A DNA stretch of 14,026 nt, taken from JBAOHV01 sp963714875 (GTDB taxonomy: Bacteria; Actinomycetota; Acidimicrobiia; Acidimicrobiales; Microtrichaceae). Position numbers and translations under genes: made by a program. The stretch covers positions 1 through 14,026 of the forward strand of contig CAVQQI010000013.1 in NCBI GenBank assembly GCA_963714875.1, written 5' to 3'. Positions 1 through 7,114 of the stretch are shown one piece after another. Under the pieces are notes generated by a model that was given only the letters and a program-made list of their open reading frames with translations, had not been told where the DNA came from and searched no databases. Position 1 is the stretch's first letter. Every line of letters begins with the position of its first letter.

Positions 1-732
1 CACCCACCAGTCAGCGGGGTCACGGTTCGAACGGGGGTTGAAGGTCCACGCCATCAGGATCGGGGCGAAGGCGATGTTGTCGGTGCCCAGCGCATCCATG
101 CGCATCCGGAACCGTGCCTGCATGGCACGCCATGCCGGCGCACCACCCGGGTCGTCGGCGAAGTTCCGGCCGCCGCCCCCCTCGGGCTCGTGGTGCACGG
201 TCAACCAGACCGGTCCGTCGAGCGCATCCAGCGCTCGCAGCATCTCGTCGATCTCGCCGTCGTGCGCACCGGCGCCGACCGCCGCCCATGACGGGGGCTT
301 CACCGACACCCAGGGGACCCGACCGGCTGCCAGGTCGACCGCCGCGGTGCGGACCATGGACCCCGTCCGCTGGCGCCACTGGAAGAACGTGCGGCGCAGA
401 CCCATCTGGGTCCCGGCGACCGATTCGTGACGGGCCGGGTCCGAGTTGCCACCGATGGATGCACCCCAGCGGACCGAACCGGGTGCGACATCGCCCGGGA
501 AGGCTGCGGCGACACTGCCATCGGACACTGGAGGCTTGGGGCGAGGGGTGGGTGCAGGAGCGACGGGTGGTGCGGGCACCAGCGCTCCGGAGCCCGGGTC
601 GACGCGGTCGACGCCGACCGGCACCGTGTCGGCGGGCGGGGTCTGCATCTCGGGAAAGGCTGCGCAGCTGGCGCCGAGCGCCGGCAGCAGGAGGGCGGAG
701 AAGAGTACGAGAACCCTTGGTCGGAACGTCAC
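1..732 (-). CDS. Secreted GH26-like glycoside hydrolase (3' end outside window)
   Basis: About 244 N-terminal residues are visible; the gene runs off the left edge. The GTG start is chosen because an AGGAG lies 8 nt upstream and a signal peptide follows directly (basic TFRPR, then a hydrophobic stretch ending LGASCA). The Cys there could be a weak lipoprotein site, but the lipobox is not canonical. A Pro/Ala-rich linker (residues ~25-70) precedes the catalytic domain. That domain opens with WGASIGG, continues with LRRTFFQWR, and carries VWLTVHHEPEGGG; the Glu directly after HH (about residue 182) matches the position of the GH26 acid/base. DNIAFAPILMAWTFNP follows, also typical of GH26 TIM barrels. 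The nucleophile Glu should lie outside the window. GH26 enzymes are mostly endo-beta-mannanases; the substrate here cannot be read from sequence. Its place beside polysaccharide export genes suggests a role in trimming or turnover of the polymer (inference). Confidence 0.82.
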   Translation of the reverse strand, partial: MTFRPRVLVLFSALLLPALGASCAAFPEMQTPPADTVPVGVDRVDPGSGALVPAPPVAPAPTPRPKPPVSDGSVAAAFPGDVAPGSVRWGASIGGNSDPARHESVAGTQMGLRRTFFQWRQRTGSMVRTAAVDLAAGRVPWVSVKPPSWAAVGAGAHDGEIDEMLRALDALDGPVWLTVHHEPEGGGGRNFADDPGGAPAWRAMQARFRMRMDALGTDNIAFAPILMAWTFNPRSNRDPADWWV

Positions 733-740
733 GCTGGTGG

Positions 741-745
741 CTCCT
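741..745 (-). promoter_or_regulatory. Ribosome binding site of the GH26-like gene
   Basis: AGGAG on the minus strand, 8 nt before the GTG codon at 732. It decides the start, because no ATG lies nearby in this frame and the signal peptide begins right after the GTG. Confidence 0.7.
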
Positions 746-826
746 GTGGTGGACGGTGCAGAACGGCGTGTCCGTCCGGCTCGATAGGTCCATCGACCCA
801 TTTGCCGCGCCAACTTGAGTCGGCGT

Positions 827-845
827 TCGGATCCGTGTCGGATCC
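827..845. repeat. Direct repeat TCGGATCC x2, 11-nt period
   Basis: TCGGATCC occurs at 827-834 and again at 838-845. The 11-nt period places both copies on the same face of the helix. The first copy also lies in the palindrome CGGATCCG. It sits about 95 bp upstream of the glycosidase start, so an activator or repressor site is possible. No regulator gene is visible in the window. Confidence 0.4.
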
Positions 846-896
846 CTTGGGATTCAGCGGTTGTGGACATCTGGATTTCCCCCGAATGACTAGAGA

Positions 897-910
897 TGAC
901 CGAGCGGTCA
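897..910. promoter_or_regulatory. Palindromic operator candidate TGACCG-AG-CGGTCA
   Basis: Two perfect 6-bp inverted arms separated by AG, in the AT-richer part of the divergent region. The size and the GACCG-NN-CGGTC pattern resemble operators of TetR-family repressors in actinobacteria. That resemblance comes from general knowledge, and no TetR gene is present here. It could control either or both divergent genes. Confidence 0.45.
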
Positions 911-1084
911 AGAAACTGTAACTGTTTCGCAATACTCATGTCGGTAGTTTCACCCATCACTTGAGGCTTCCGCGCGACACGTGTGCCCTCCGCCCATCCA
1001 TGGCGCTGCACCCTGTGGGCGTTACCTCGGTCACACCCCGACGCGACAGCTGTGGAGACCGGCGGGATCAACTACCCGGGTGTG

Positions 1085-1113
1085 GGTGGACTGCGCCGAT
1101 CCACCGATAGGGT
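1085..1113 (+). promoter_or_regulatory. Possible promoter with overlapping inverted repeat
   Basis: TAGGGT at 1108-1113 fits the actinobacterial -10 pattern TANNNT and lies 34 nt before the GTG start at 1148. Just upstream is the inverted repeat GGTGGA (1085-1090) and TCCACC (1100-1105) with a 9-nt spacer, placed where a repressor would block the -35/-10 region. No good -35 hexamer is seen, so this remains tentative. Confidence 0.35.
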
Positions 1114-1134
1114 GGGCGGCGGTGACCATCCCCC

Positions 1135-1140
1135 GGAGGA
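1135..1140 (+). promoter_or_regulatory. Ribosome binding site of the Wzz/BY-kinase gene
   Basis: GGAGGA, 7 nt before GTG at 1148. It decides the start against an upstream in-frame ATG at 983, whose extra 55 residues look like untranslated leader and have no ribosome binding site. Confidence 0.75.
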
Positions 1141-1147
1141 CCTGAGC

Positions 1148-3025
1148 GTGTCAGGACAGAACGTCGACGTGCAGCCCATCCGGCTGGGCGAAGTGGTTCG
1201 CTCGAACCTGTGGATCATCGTGTTGACCGCGCTCGTCGGCCTCGGACTGGGAATCGGTGCCAGCACCCAGATCACCCCGCAGTCGACGGCGACCGCGAAG
1301 ATCCTGCTGACCCCCCTCGAGGGCAACCCCTTCTATCCCTCCAGCCGGGGCGAGCAGCTGGTCAACCTCGAGACCGAGGCACAGGCGCTGCGCTCGACCC
1401 AGGTCGCAGAGCTCGCTACCCCTGAGATCCCCGGCGACATGACGCCTGCGGAGCAGCTCGGGCGGGTCGACGTCTCGGTCCCGGTGAACACGCAGATCCT
1501 CGAGGTCAGCTACACCGCCGGCAACGACGACACCGCGGCAGCCGGTGCGCAGGCCTTCGCCGACAGCTACCTCGAGTACCGCCGGGCCAACGCCACCGCC
1601 TTGATCGACGATCAGGTCGCCGATCTCGACGAGCAGATCGACAGCGTCAGCGCACAGCTCACCGAGCAGTCCAACGCTCTGGCCGGCGTGTCGGACAACT
1701 CCCCCCAGGCCACGCTCATCCGCGAGCAGCTGAGCACGCTGTCCTCGCAGCTCGCGACACTGAACGCGACCCGGACCGATCTGACCACGCGCTCGACCGA
1801 CCCCGGTCAGCTGGTCACACCGGCCGAGGTCGATGCCGGCGGACCGGTGACCCCGCAGGTCCTCCTGCCACTGCTGGGGCTCCTCATCGGCGCGGGCGCC
1901 GGCGTGGTGATCGGACTGATCAGGACTCGGGCTGATGACCGCCTCCGCGACCCCGGCGACGTGTTGGACCTCGGGCTGACCGTGATCGGCACCATCGGCT
2001 GGACCGACCCTTCAGCCACCTCCAAGGGAGTGGCACCCACCACTGCCGATGCCGCCCAGGACGACGAGTTCCGCAAGCTGCGCGTCGCGGTGCTCGCGAT
2101 GGAGAAGCGGCGACCGTTCACCCTGCTGGTCGCCGGCGCGAGCGCAGGATCGACGGGGCCGGTCTCGGTGGTCGATCTCTCCACATCGCTGGCCAGGTCC
2201 GGGCTCGACACCGTCGTGGTCGATGCGACATCACACGGCACGGGGCCCGCCAAGGTCCTCGATCCGGGCAACGAGACGGGCCTGGCAGAGGTCCTGCTCG
2301 GTGACGCTGTCCTCACCGAAGCCCTCTCTCCCGTGGCCCCGCTGATGTGGGTCCTGCCTCCCGGCCAGGGAATCGACACCGTCGCCGACCTGTTCGTCGG
2401 CGGCGAGATGTCCCGCCTCCTCGATGCGGCGAAGGACCACTGCGACGTCGTGGTGGTCGCCGCCGACTCCCTCCAGCAGGGCGTGGCGCAGTCGCTGGCC
2501 GACATGGCAGAGGCGGTGATCGTCGAGACCGATCAGGACGTCACGACGCGCTCGGAGCTCGAACGCACCGCACGCGCCATGGAGCTGCTCCGCTGCTCCC
2601 TGCTGGGCACCGTGTTCATCGGTCGCGATGCAGCCAAGCGGCCCCAGCAGTTCCGCCCCCACCTGGCGCTCAACCAGCGCCAGCTGCCCGCGGGGCCGTT
2701 CGCCGCGCTCGGGCCGACCGGCGACACCGCCCCTCCACCGCTGGAGGGCACCAGCGCCTCCGGCGAACCGTCCGATGCGGAGATGGCCAGCGTGCCGCCG
2801 TCGGCGGCGGGCAACGCCGAGTCGCAGAAGGAACCGTCGCCGCCCCGAACGGAGACCACCACCTCGGTGCCACCCGAATCGGCCCCGCCGGCGTCGGGCA
2901 CCACGCGTTCGAAGAAGCGTCCGGCGAACGGCTCCACCACGCGCCCGGCGAACGGCTCGTCCCGTTCACGGTCGCGGAGCACCTCGCCGAACAGATCGGA
3001 CGAACCTGCGCCTGACTCCCAGTGA
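1148..3025 (+). CDS. Wzz-type chain-length protein fused to a degenerate BY-kinase domain
   Basis: 625 aa in the Wzc-like layout for polysaccharide co-polymerases. A short cytoplasmic N-terminus is followed by TM1 (~19-38), a periplasmic region with a predicted coiled coil (~155-215), TM2 (~236-258), then a cytoplasmic P-loop ATPase-like domain (~300-510). The conserved lead-in EFRKLR (307-312) identifies a CpsD/CapB/BY-kinase domain. Its active site is eroded: the Walker A position reads AGASAGSTGPVSVV, without the GK[ST]; Walker A' is VVVDAT; Walker B is VVVVAADS, lacking the usual Asp. The tail (~515-625) is Pro/Ser/Arg-rich, repeats RPANGS twice (591-604), and has no Tyr. The only tyrosines (63, 122, 141, 144) are periplasmic, so no autophosphorylation cluster exists. 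It probably sets chain length or scaffolds assembly without tyrosine-kinase activity. Its stop overlaps the flippase start. Confidence 0.88.
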   Translation: MSGQNVDVQPIRLGEVVRSNLWIIVLTALVGLGLGIGASTQITPQSTATAKILLTPLEGNPFYPSSRGEQLVNLETEAQALRSTQVAELATPEIPGDMTPAEQLGRVDVSVPVNTQILEVSYTAGNDDTAAAGAQAFADSYLEYRRANATALIDDQVADLDEQIDSVSAQLTEQSNALAGVSDNSPQATLIREQLSTLSSQLATLNATRTDLTTRSTDPGQLVTPAEVDAGGPVTPQVLLPLLGLLIGAGAGVVIGLIRTRADDRLRDPGDVLDLGLTVIGTIGWTDPSATSKGVAPTTADAAQDDEFRKLRVAVLAMEKRRPFTLLVAGASAGSTGPVSVVDLSTSLARSGLDTVVVDATSHGTGPAKVLDPGNETGLAEVLLGDAVLTEALSPVAPLMWVLPPGQGIDTVADLFVGGEMSRLLDAAKDHCDVVVVAADSLQQGVAQSLADMAEAVIVETDQDVTTRSELERTARAMELLRCSLLGTVFIGRDAAKRPQQFRPHLALNQRQLPAGPFAALGPTGDTAPPPLEGTSASGEPSDAEMASVPPSAAGNAESQKEPSPPRTETTTSVPPESAPPASGTTRSKKRPANGSTTRPANGSSRSRSRSTSPNRSDEPAPDSQ

Positions 3026-4563
3026 GCGGATCCGTCAGCGCTGACTCGCACGCGCAGCTCGGGCGCATCGCACGCGGCGGCACGCTGAACCTGGTCGGAT
3101 CGGTCGTCTCGGCGGTCTCGTCGTTCCTGCTGGTGGTCGCGGTCGCGAACTACTTCGACGAGAGCACCGCCGGCATGCTGTTCGCCGCGACCTCCCTGTT
3201 CATCATCTTGGAGGCCCTGACCGGACTGGGCACCGACACGGGGCTCGCCCGTTTCGTGCTGCGCTACGAGTCGGCCTCTCGCTTCGCCGACGTGGTCAGT
3301 GCCGTCCGGGTCGCACTGTGGCCCAGTGCGGCCGCGAGCCTGATGTGTGCAGCGGTGCTCTTCGTCGCTGCACCGTGGCTGGCGCCACGGGTCGGGCTCG
3401 GTGACCAGGGCGGTGAGCAGATGTTGCGCGTCGCGGCGATCGCGCTGCCGTTCGCCACCCTCAACGACGTCGCGCTGTCGGTCACCCGGGCCTTTTCGAA
3501 GATGCGACCGACGGTGATGATCGACAGCATCCTGCGCTGCGCGGCGCAGCTGGGCGCCGTGGTGCTGGTGGGTTCCCTGGGGGCCGGCGCTGTGGCCCTC
3601 GCGGGCGCATGGACGCTCCCCTACCTGTTCACCGCGGCGCTGGCCACCGTGGTGATGATCCGGATGCTGCGCGCCAGGGCGAGCGGCTGGCCGGAACACG
3701 GCCCCGGCGACCGCCCTGCGGTCCGCCGTGAGTTCTGGCTCTTCACCTGGCCACGCGCCATCGCCCGGCTGTGCCAGATCGCCATCCAACGCGCCGACAT
3801 CATCATCATCGCGGTGCTGTTGGACCCCGCGGCCGCCGCGGTCTACACCGCGGCGACGCGCTTCGTCGTGCTCGGCCAGTTCTCCCAGCTGGCCATCCAG
3901 CGGGTGCTGCAGCCCCGCCTGACCGCCATGCTGTCCAAGGACGAGCACGACACCGTCCGCGACGTGTTCAAGGTCTCGACTGCATGGAGCATCACGTTGT
4001 CCTGGCCGCTGTACCTGGTGACCGCGGTCGCCGCACCTCTCTACCTGCAGCTGTTCGGCTCGGGTTACCGCGCCGACGGCGTCGCTGTCGTCGTGGTGAT
4101 GGCCATCGGCATGATGTTGGCGATGGCCGCCGGACCGCTCGACACCCTGTTGCTGATGGCCGGGGGGAGCACCACCAGCCTGTGGAACACGGTCACCGCT
4201 CTTGTGATCGACGTCGGCCTGTGCTTCCTGTTGATCCCGATGTGGGGCATCACCGGCGCAGCCGTCGCCTGGGCGGCATCGGTGGTGGTACGCAACGCGA
4301 TGACCCTGGTGCAGGTGTACCGGATCAGCCGTGTCACGCCCTTCAGCCGCGCCGCTGGTGTCGTTGCCCTGGGTGCGGTCGTGTGCTTCGCCGCGCCGCT
4401 GCTGGTCATCACCGCCACCAGCGAGGTGACGGTGGCCAACCTGATTCCGACGGTGCTGGCCGGCAGTGCGCTGTATGCCGTGGTGCTGTGGTTCGAGCGG
4501 GACCGGCTCGCTCTGGCGGCCTTCGGTGCGCTCCTCCCGGCCGGCCGGCGCTCCCGCTACTGA
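3022..4563 (+). CDS. Wzx-type polysaccharide flippase (MOP superfamily)
   Basis: 513 aa, mostly hydrophobic, with about 12-14 membrane segments spaced as in the polysaccharide transporter (Wzx/RfbX) branch of the MOP/MATE superfamily. An amphipathic N-terminal stretch leads into TM1 (GGTLNLVGSVVSAVSSFLLV), with GTDTGLARFVLRYE after the second segment. The middle motif IQRADIIIIAVLLDPAAAAVY, where a segment follows QRAD, is typical of Wzx-like proteins. Family members flip lipid-linked repeat units across the inner membrane. The GTG start overlaps the upstream stop as GTGA, and no strong ribosome binding site precedes it, so translation is probably coupled to the Wzz/BY-kinase gene. It belongs with Wzy-dependent assembly; the ligase-like gene on the opposite strand could supply the polymerase or ligase step. 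Confidence 0.88.
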   Translation: MSGSVSADSHAQLGRIARGGTLNLVGSVVSAVSSFLLVVAVANYFDESTAGMLFAATSLFIILEALTGLGTDTGLARFVLRYESASRFADVVSAVRVALWPSAAASLMCAAVLFVAAPWLAPRVGLGDQGGEQMLRVAAIALPFATLNDVALSVTRAFSKMRPTVMIDSILRCAAQLGAVVLVGSLGAGAVALAGAWTLPYLFTAALATVVMIRMLRARASGWPEHGPGDRPAVRREFWLFTWPRAIARLCQIAIQRADIIIIAVLLDPAAAAVYTAATRFVVLGQFSQLAIQRVLQPRLTAMLSKDEHDTVRDVFKVSTAWSITLSWPLYLVTAVAAPLYLQLFGSGYRADGVAVVVVMAIGMMLAMAAGPLDTLLLMAGGSTTSLWNTVTALVIDVGLCFLLIPMWGITGAAVAWAASVVVRNAMTLVQVYRISRVTPFSRAAGVVALGAVVCFAAPLLVITATSEVTVANLIPTVLAGSALYAVVLWFERDRLALAAFGALLPAGRRSRY

Positions 4564-4586
4564 GCCGAGCCGATCAGCGCCAGCAC

Positions 4587-4613
4587 CCGACGTCCGGGCC
4601 CACGACGGGTCGG
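4587..4613. terminator. Possible bidirectional hairpin terminator
   Basis: CCGAC-GTC, a 9-nt loop, GAC, a GG bulge, then GTCGG: an 8-bp GC-rich stem in the 57-bp gap between the convergent flippase and sulfotransferase genes. There is no U-tract on either side, which is common for high-GC actinobacterial terminators but weakens the call. Confidence 0.4.
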
Positions 4614-4620
4614 ATCTCGT

Positions 4621-5505
4621 TCAGCGACGCCAGCTGGGTGTGCGCCCCATCAGCTCGGCCAGACGCAGGTCGTACGGCTCGTAGTGGGTCCGCAGGCGGG
4701 CGCGCAGCTCATCGGTCAGACCGTCGCCGGGGCGGGCGTTCCACTGCTCCACCTTGGACGGCGTCCACGGCGTCAGACCCAACCAATCGAACAGCGCAGC
4801 CACTTCGGAGGCCGGGTCGGCGAAGAAGTCATCGGCGTCCATCACATGGACGTGATCCGCGCCGACCGCCCCTTGGAGCCGTTCGATCTGCTCGGCGTAC
4901 TGGCCGCGGGTGACGTACGCGTGGTGCCGGTGATCGAAGCTCTCGTAGCCGGGGTCCGCCACCATGCGCTCGACCTCGCCGGCCAGCCGCTCAGGTTCGA
5001 GCTCCAGGGCACGCTCGAACGACTCGGTCTCGAAGCCCCTGGCGAACTCGTGCTTGTAGGCCGAATAGGCCCGCTCGACGGGATCGCGGACCATGAGCAC
5101 CAGCTTCACACCCGGAAGGTCCGCCCCGATGCGCCCCGCGGCGAGCGGATGGAAGCTGTAGTAGCCGCTCGACTCGAAGGCGACCGGCTCGGCACCCCGC
5201 ACGCGCCGACGTGCCACAGCGGCCAACGGGAAGTGCCCCCGGTACCACCGTGGGCCTGCTGCGTAGTTGATGTCGAAGTAGAAGATGCCCTTGGACAACG
5301 TCGGCCGCACGATGTCGGGGTGCTCGGACAGAACCCGGTACAGCGTCGTGGTTCCGCAGCGCTGGGCGCCCACCACGATCACACGCGGCTCCAGCCGGGC
5401 GCCCGCGGTGAGCTTCCCCCACGACAGCGCCGCTGTGCGAAGCGCGCTGGAGGTGCCGGCAGGGAGACGATCGGCGACGCTGCGTGTCAGTGTGCGGGTG
5501 TTCAT
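4621..5505 (-). CDS. PAPS-dependent sulfotransferase
   Basis: 294 aa, a complete sulfotransferase of the Sulfotransfer_1/3 type. It shows the 5'-phosphosulfate-binding loop VVGAQRCGTTTLYR (residues 44-57) and the 3'-phosphate-binding segment MVRDPVERAYSAYKHE (138-153), the two PAPS-binding signatures, plus SKGIFYFD (71-78), matching the family's acceptor/catalytic Lys region. Members transfer sulfate from PAPS to hydroxyls of sugars or lipids. No signal peptide or membrane segment is seen, so it is probably cytoplasmic and modifies a precursor such as a lipid-linked repeat unit (inference). The ATG overlaps the upstream kinase stop as ATGA, so it is the last gene of the minus-strand operon. 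It suggests that the surface polymer is sulfated. Confidence 0.9.
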   Translation of the reverse strand: MNTRTLTRSVADRLPAGTSSALRTAALSWGKLTAGARLEPRVIVVGAQRCGTTTLYRVLSEHPDIVRPTLSKGIFYFDINYAAGPRWYRGHFPLAAVARRRVRGAEPVAFESSGYYSFHPLAAGRIGADLPGVKLVLMVRDPVERAYSAYKHEFARGFETESFERALELEPERLAGEVERMVADPGYESFDHRHHAYVTRGQYAEQIERLQGAVGADHVHVMDADDFFADPASEVAALFDWLGLTPWTPSKVEQWNARPGDGLTDELRARLRTHYEPYDLRLAELMGRTPSWRR

Positions 5506-6749
5506 GATCGCCCTCGTTCGAGTCGTGTCGTACCCAGATGTCGGCTCAGCTCGAACAGGATGTCGAGCACCTCGTCGGCCCGTGCGCTGATCACATCGCC
5601 ACCGGGCTCCTGTGCGTCACTCAGGTAGCGCTCCGCGAGCGCAGCGAGGTAGACGGCCGCGACGATCGGGTCGCGGACCGCGTCGCCCGAGGCGCCGCGT
5701 CGGAGCCCCTCCAGCACCGAGCCGACGTCGAACCCTCGCTCCCGCGCAACCGTGTTGACCGCGTAGTGGAACCGGTCGAGTCCCCTCGGCACTCCGGTCT
5801 CGAACCGCTCCCAGTCCCACAGCTGCAACCGCCCGCCGGTCCGGGCCATGTTCCATGGCGTGAAGTCGCCATGCCATGCGCCGATGGGCACCTCGGTGCT
5901 TCCCGCTGCCGCGGCGACACGATCGAGCGCTGCACGCAGGCGCTCGCGACGATCGAGGTCGCGCAGCGCCCGGGCTCCCCGGTCGAGCCGGGCCCACAGC
6001 GGCGTGGCGACCAGTTCGGCGGATCCCAGGTCGAACACCTCGCACAGCTCATCCATCGCTGCGGCGGGGATCGGCCAACGGCCGTCGAGCCCCTGCCACG
6101 GCGACGCCGACAGCGCGCTCATGACCAGCACGACGAGTCCCCTCCACTCGACGATTCCCAGCAGCGACGGCACCACGATTCCGGACCAGTCATGGCGACC
6201 CAGCTCGGCCAGCGACTCGGCCTCGCGCCGAACGTGCCGGGCCGAGACCTCCGTGTCGCCCACCTTCACGAAGGCCAGCGCACGGCCATCACCAGCGAAA
6301 GCTCCCAGCACCGGCTTGCGGTTCGCACGGGCGGTGCCGATACCCAGACTCAGCTGCACTGGTTGACCGACGAGGTCGGCGACGACTGCACCCAGATGAT
6401 CCGATCCCGGCGCTCTGACCTGGATCCGATCTCCGAGCAGCGCAGGACCCATCACCGCGGTCGCCGCACCGACCACCACGCGCTGAGCGACCTCTCTGAC
6501 CGACAGCGCAGCGCTGTAGCGAGCAAGCGCCGCAGCGCCCGCACGGCGCCCGACGGGCACCAGGAGTCGAGCAGACCTGGCGTTGGGCACGACGGCGAAC
6601 TCCACCAGATCGTCGTCGTTCCCACCCCGATCCGGGCCTCGACGCCCCTTGCCGCGCTCGACGAGGCGGACGTCGGCGGCATCCGGCCAGAGCCGCTGGA
6701 CGGTTTCGGCGAGCGCGTCGGTGGCGGGGGTGCCGGCGGCCTGGGTCAT
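5502..6749 (-). CDS. APH-fold phosphotransferase (aminoglycoside phosphotransferase-like)
   Basis: 415 aa from the chosen ATG. This start is picked because it overlaps the upstream stop as ATGA; an in-frame ATG 43 codons earlier would give a low-complexity Arg/Pro extension inside the upstream gene. The kinase core lies in the C-terminal half: AFVKVG (Lys ~162), REAESL (Glu ~177), catalytic loop HGDFTPWN (293-300, Asp 295 and Asn 300) and the metal-binding WDWERFE (Asp 312). All key residues of an active APH/choline-kinase fold are present. The ~150-residue N-terminal region is unlike classical APH enzymes and I do not recognise it. It is probably not a resistance gene: between a Wzz-like gene and a sulfotransferase, a sugar or precursor kinase in polysaccharide assembly is more likely (inference). 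The substrate is unknown. Confidence 0.78.
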   Translation of the reverse strand: MTQAAGTPATDALAETVQRLWPDAADVRLVERGKGRRGPDRGGNDDDLVEFAVVPNARSARLLVPVGRRAGAAALARYSAALSVREVAQRVVVGAATAVMGPALLGDRIQVRAPGSDHLGAVVADLVGQPVQLSLGIGTARANRKPVLGAFAGDGRALAFVKVGDTEVSARHVRREAESLAELGRHDWSGIVVPSLLGIVEWRGLVVLVMSALSASPWQGLDGRWPIPAAAMDELCEVFDLGSAELVATPLWARLDRGARALRDLDRRERLRAALDRVAAAAGSTEVPIGAWHGDFTPWNMARTGGRLQLWDWERFETGVPRGLDRFHYAVNTVARERGFDVGSVLEGLRRGASGDAVRDPIVAAVYLAALAERYLSDAQEPGGDVISARADEVLDILFELSRHLGTTRLERGRS

Positions 6750-7114
6750 CGGGACGAGCCTATCGAGCGGTCGACCGCGGTTCCGCCCGGCTGAGCGGGC
6801 ACCGGGCCACGACGGTGCACGCGGGCGCTGCCGGCCCGGGTTCCCGTCGGCGGTCGCCGACGCCCCGCCTCCTGCCATCCCATCACGGCGAGCCCCAGCA
6901 GCCCGCCGAGCAGCATCCCCGAGACGATCGGCACCTCCATCTGCTTGCGGACCGTCCTCGCCTCGGCGGTGCGCAACACCTGGCCGGCGCTGGGCGACTC
7001 GAGCTCGAGCGAGCTGAGGGCCTGGCGGATCTCCTCCTGGGTCGCGGCCGCCGACAGCGGGGTCACGTTCGACGCTCCGCGGTCGCCGGCGGTGGTCGTG
7101 ACGACCGACCCCAT
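6746..7114 (-). CDS. C-terminal half of a Wzz-like protein (second membrane segment)
   Basis: 122 aa from an ATG overlapping the preceding stop by one base (TGATG). It contains TQEEIRQALSSLELE, the end of a helical region, then GQVLRTAEARTVRKQMEVP and a membrane segment IVSGMLLGGLLGLAVMGW, followed by a basic cytoplasmic tail. This is the pre-TM2 and TM2 region of a Wzz chain-length protein whose N-terminal half lies just upstream. It may be a separate, translationally coupled polypeptide, or the two halves may be one gene broken by a one-base deletion at about 7115. The stop overlaps the APH-fold kinase start as ATGA. Confidence 0.6.
   Translation of the reverse strand: MGSVVTTTAGDRGASNVTPLSAAATQEEIRQALSSLELESPSAGQVLRTAEARTVRKQMEVPIVSGMLLGGLLGLAVMGWQEAGRRRPPTGTRAGSARVHRRGPVPAQPGGTAVDRSIGSSR

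Larger units (their letters stand above)
733..1147. other. Divergent intergenic control region
   Basis: About 415 bp without a credible gene, between the minus-strand glycosidase and the plus-strand Wzz/BY-kinase gene. The part around 870-960 is clearly less GC-rich than its surroundings, as expected for promoters. It holds a perfect-armed palindrome (897-910), a direct repeat with one-helical-turn spacing (827-845), and an inverted repeat next to a possible -10 element (1085-1113). Short open frames here are Arg/Pro-rich shadows without ribosome binding sites. Confidence 0.6.

Noticed and set aside
20..793. Long minus-strand open frame of 257 codons overlapping the GH26-like gene
   Set aside because: It is an Arg/Pro/Gly-rich out-of-frame shadow. 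The neighbouring frame carries the signal peptide and GH26 motifs.
983..1147. N-terminal extension of the Wzz/BY-kinase protein from ATG 983
   Set aside because: No ribosome binding site precedes it and the residues do not look like protein. GGAGGA 7 nt before GTG 1148 gives a normal Wzz N-terminus, and the possible promoter lies inside the extension.
2533..3948. Minus-strand open frame of 471 codons opposite the BY-kinase and flippase genes
   Set aside because: The composition (Gly/Arg/His/Gln-rich, no domains or membrane segments) is that of an antisense shadow in GC-rich DNA; the plus-strand genes are clearly real.
5502..6749. Aminoglycoside resistance gene
   Set aside because: The kinase core is APH-like, but the long unusual N-terminus and the operon context with Wzz-like and sulfotransferase genes point to polysaccharide metabolism.
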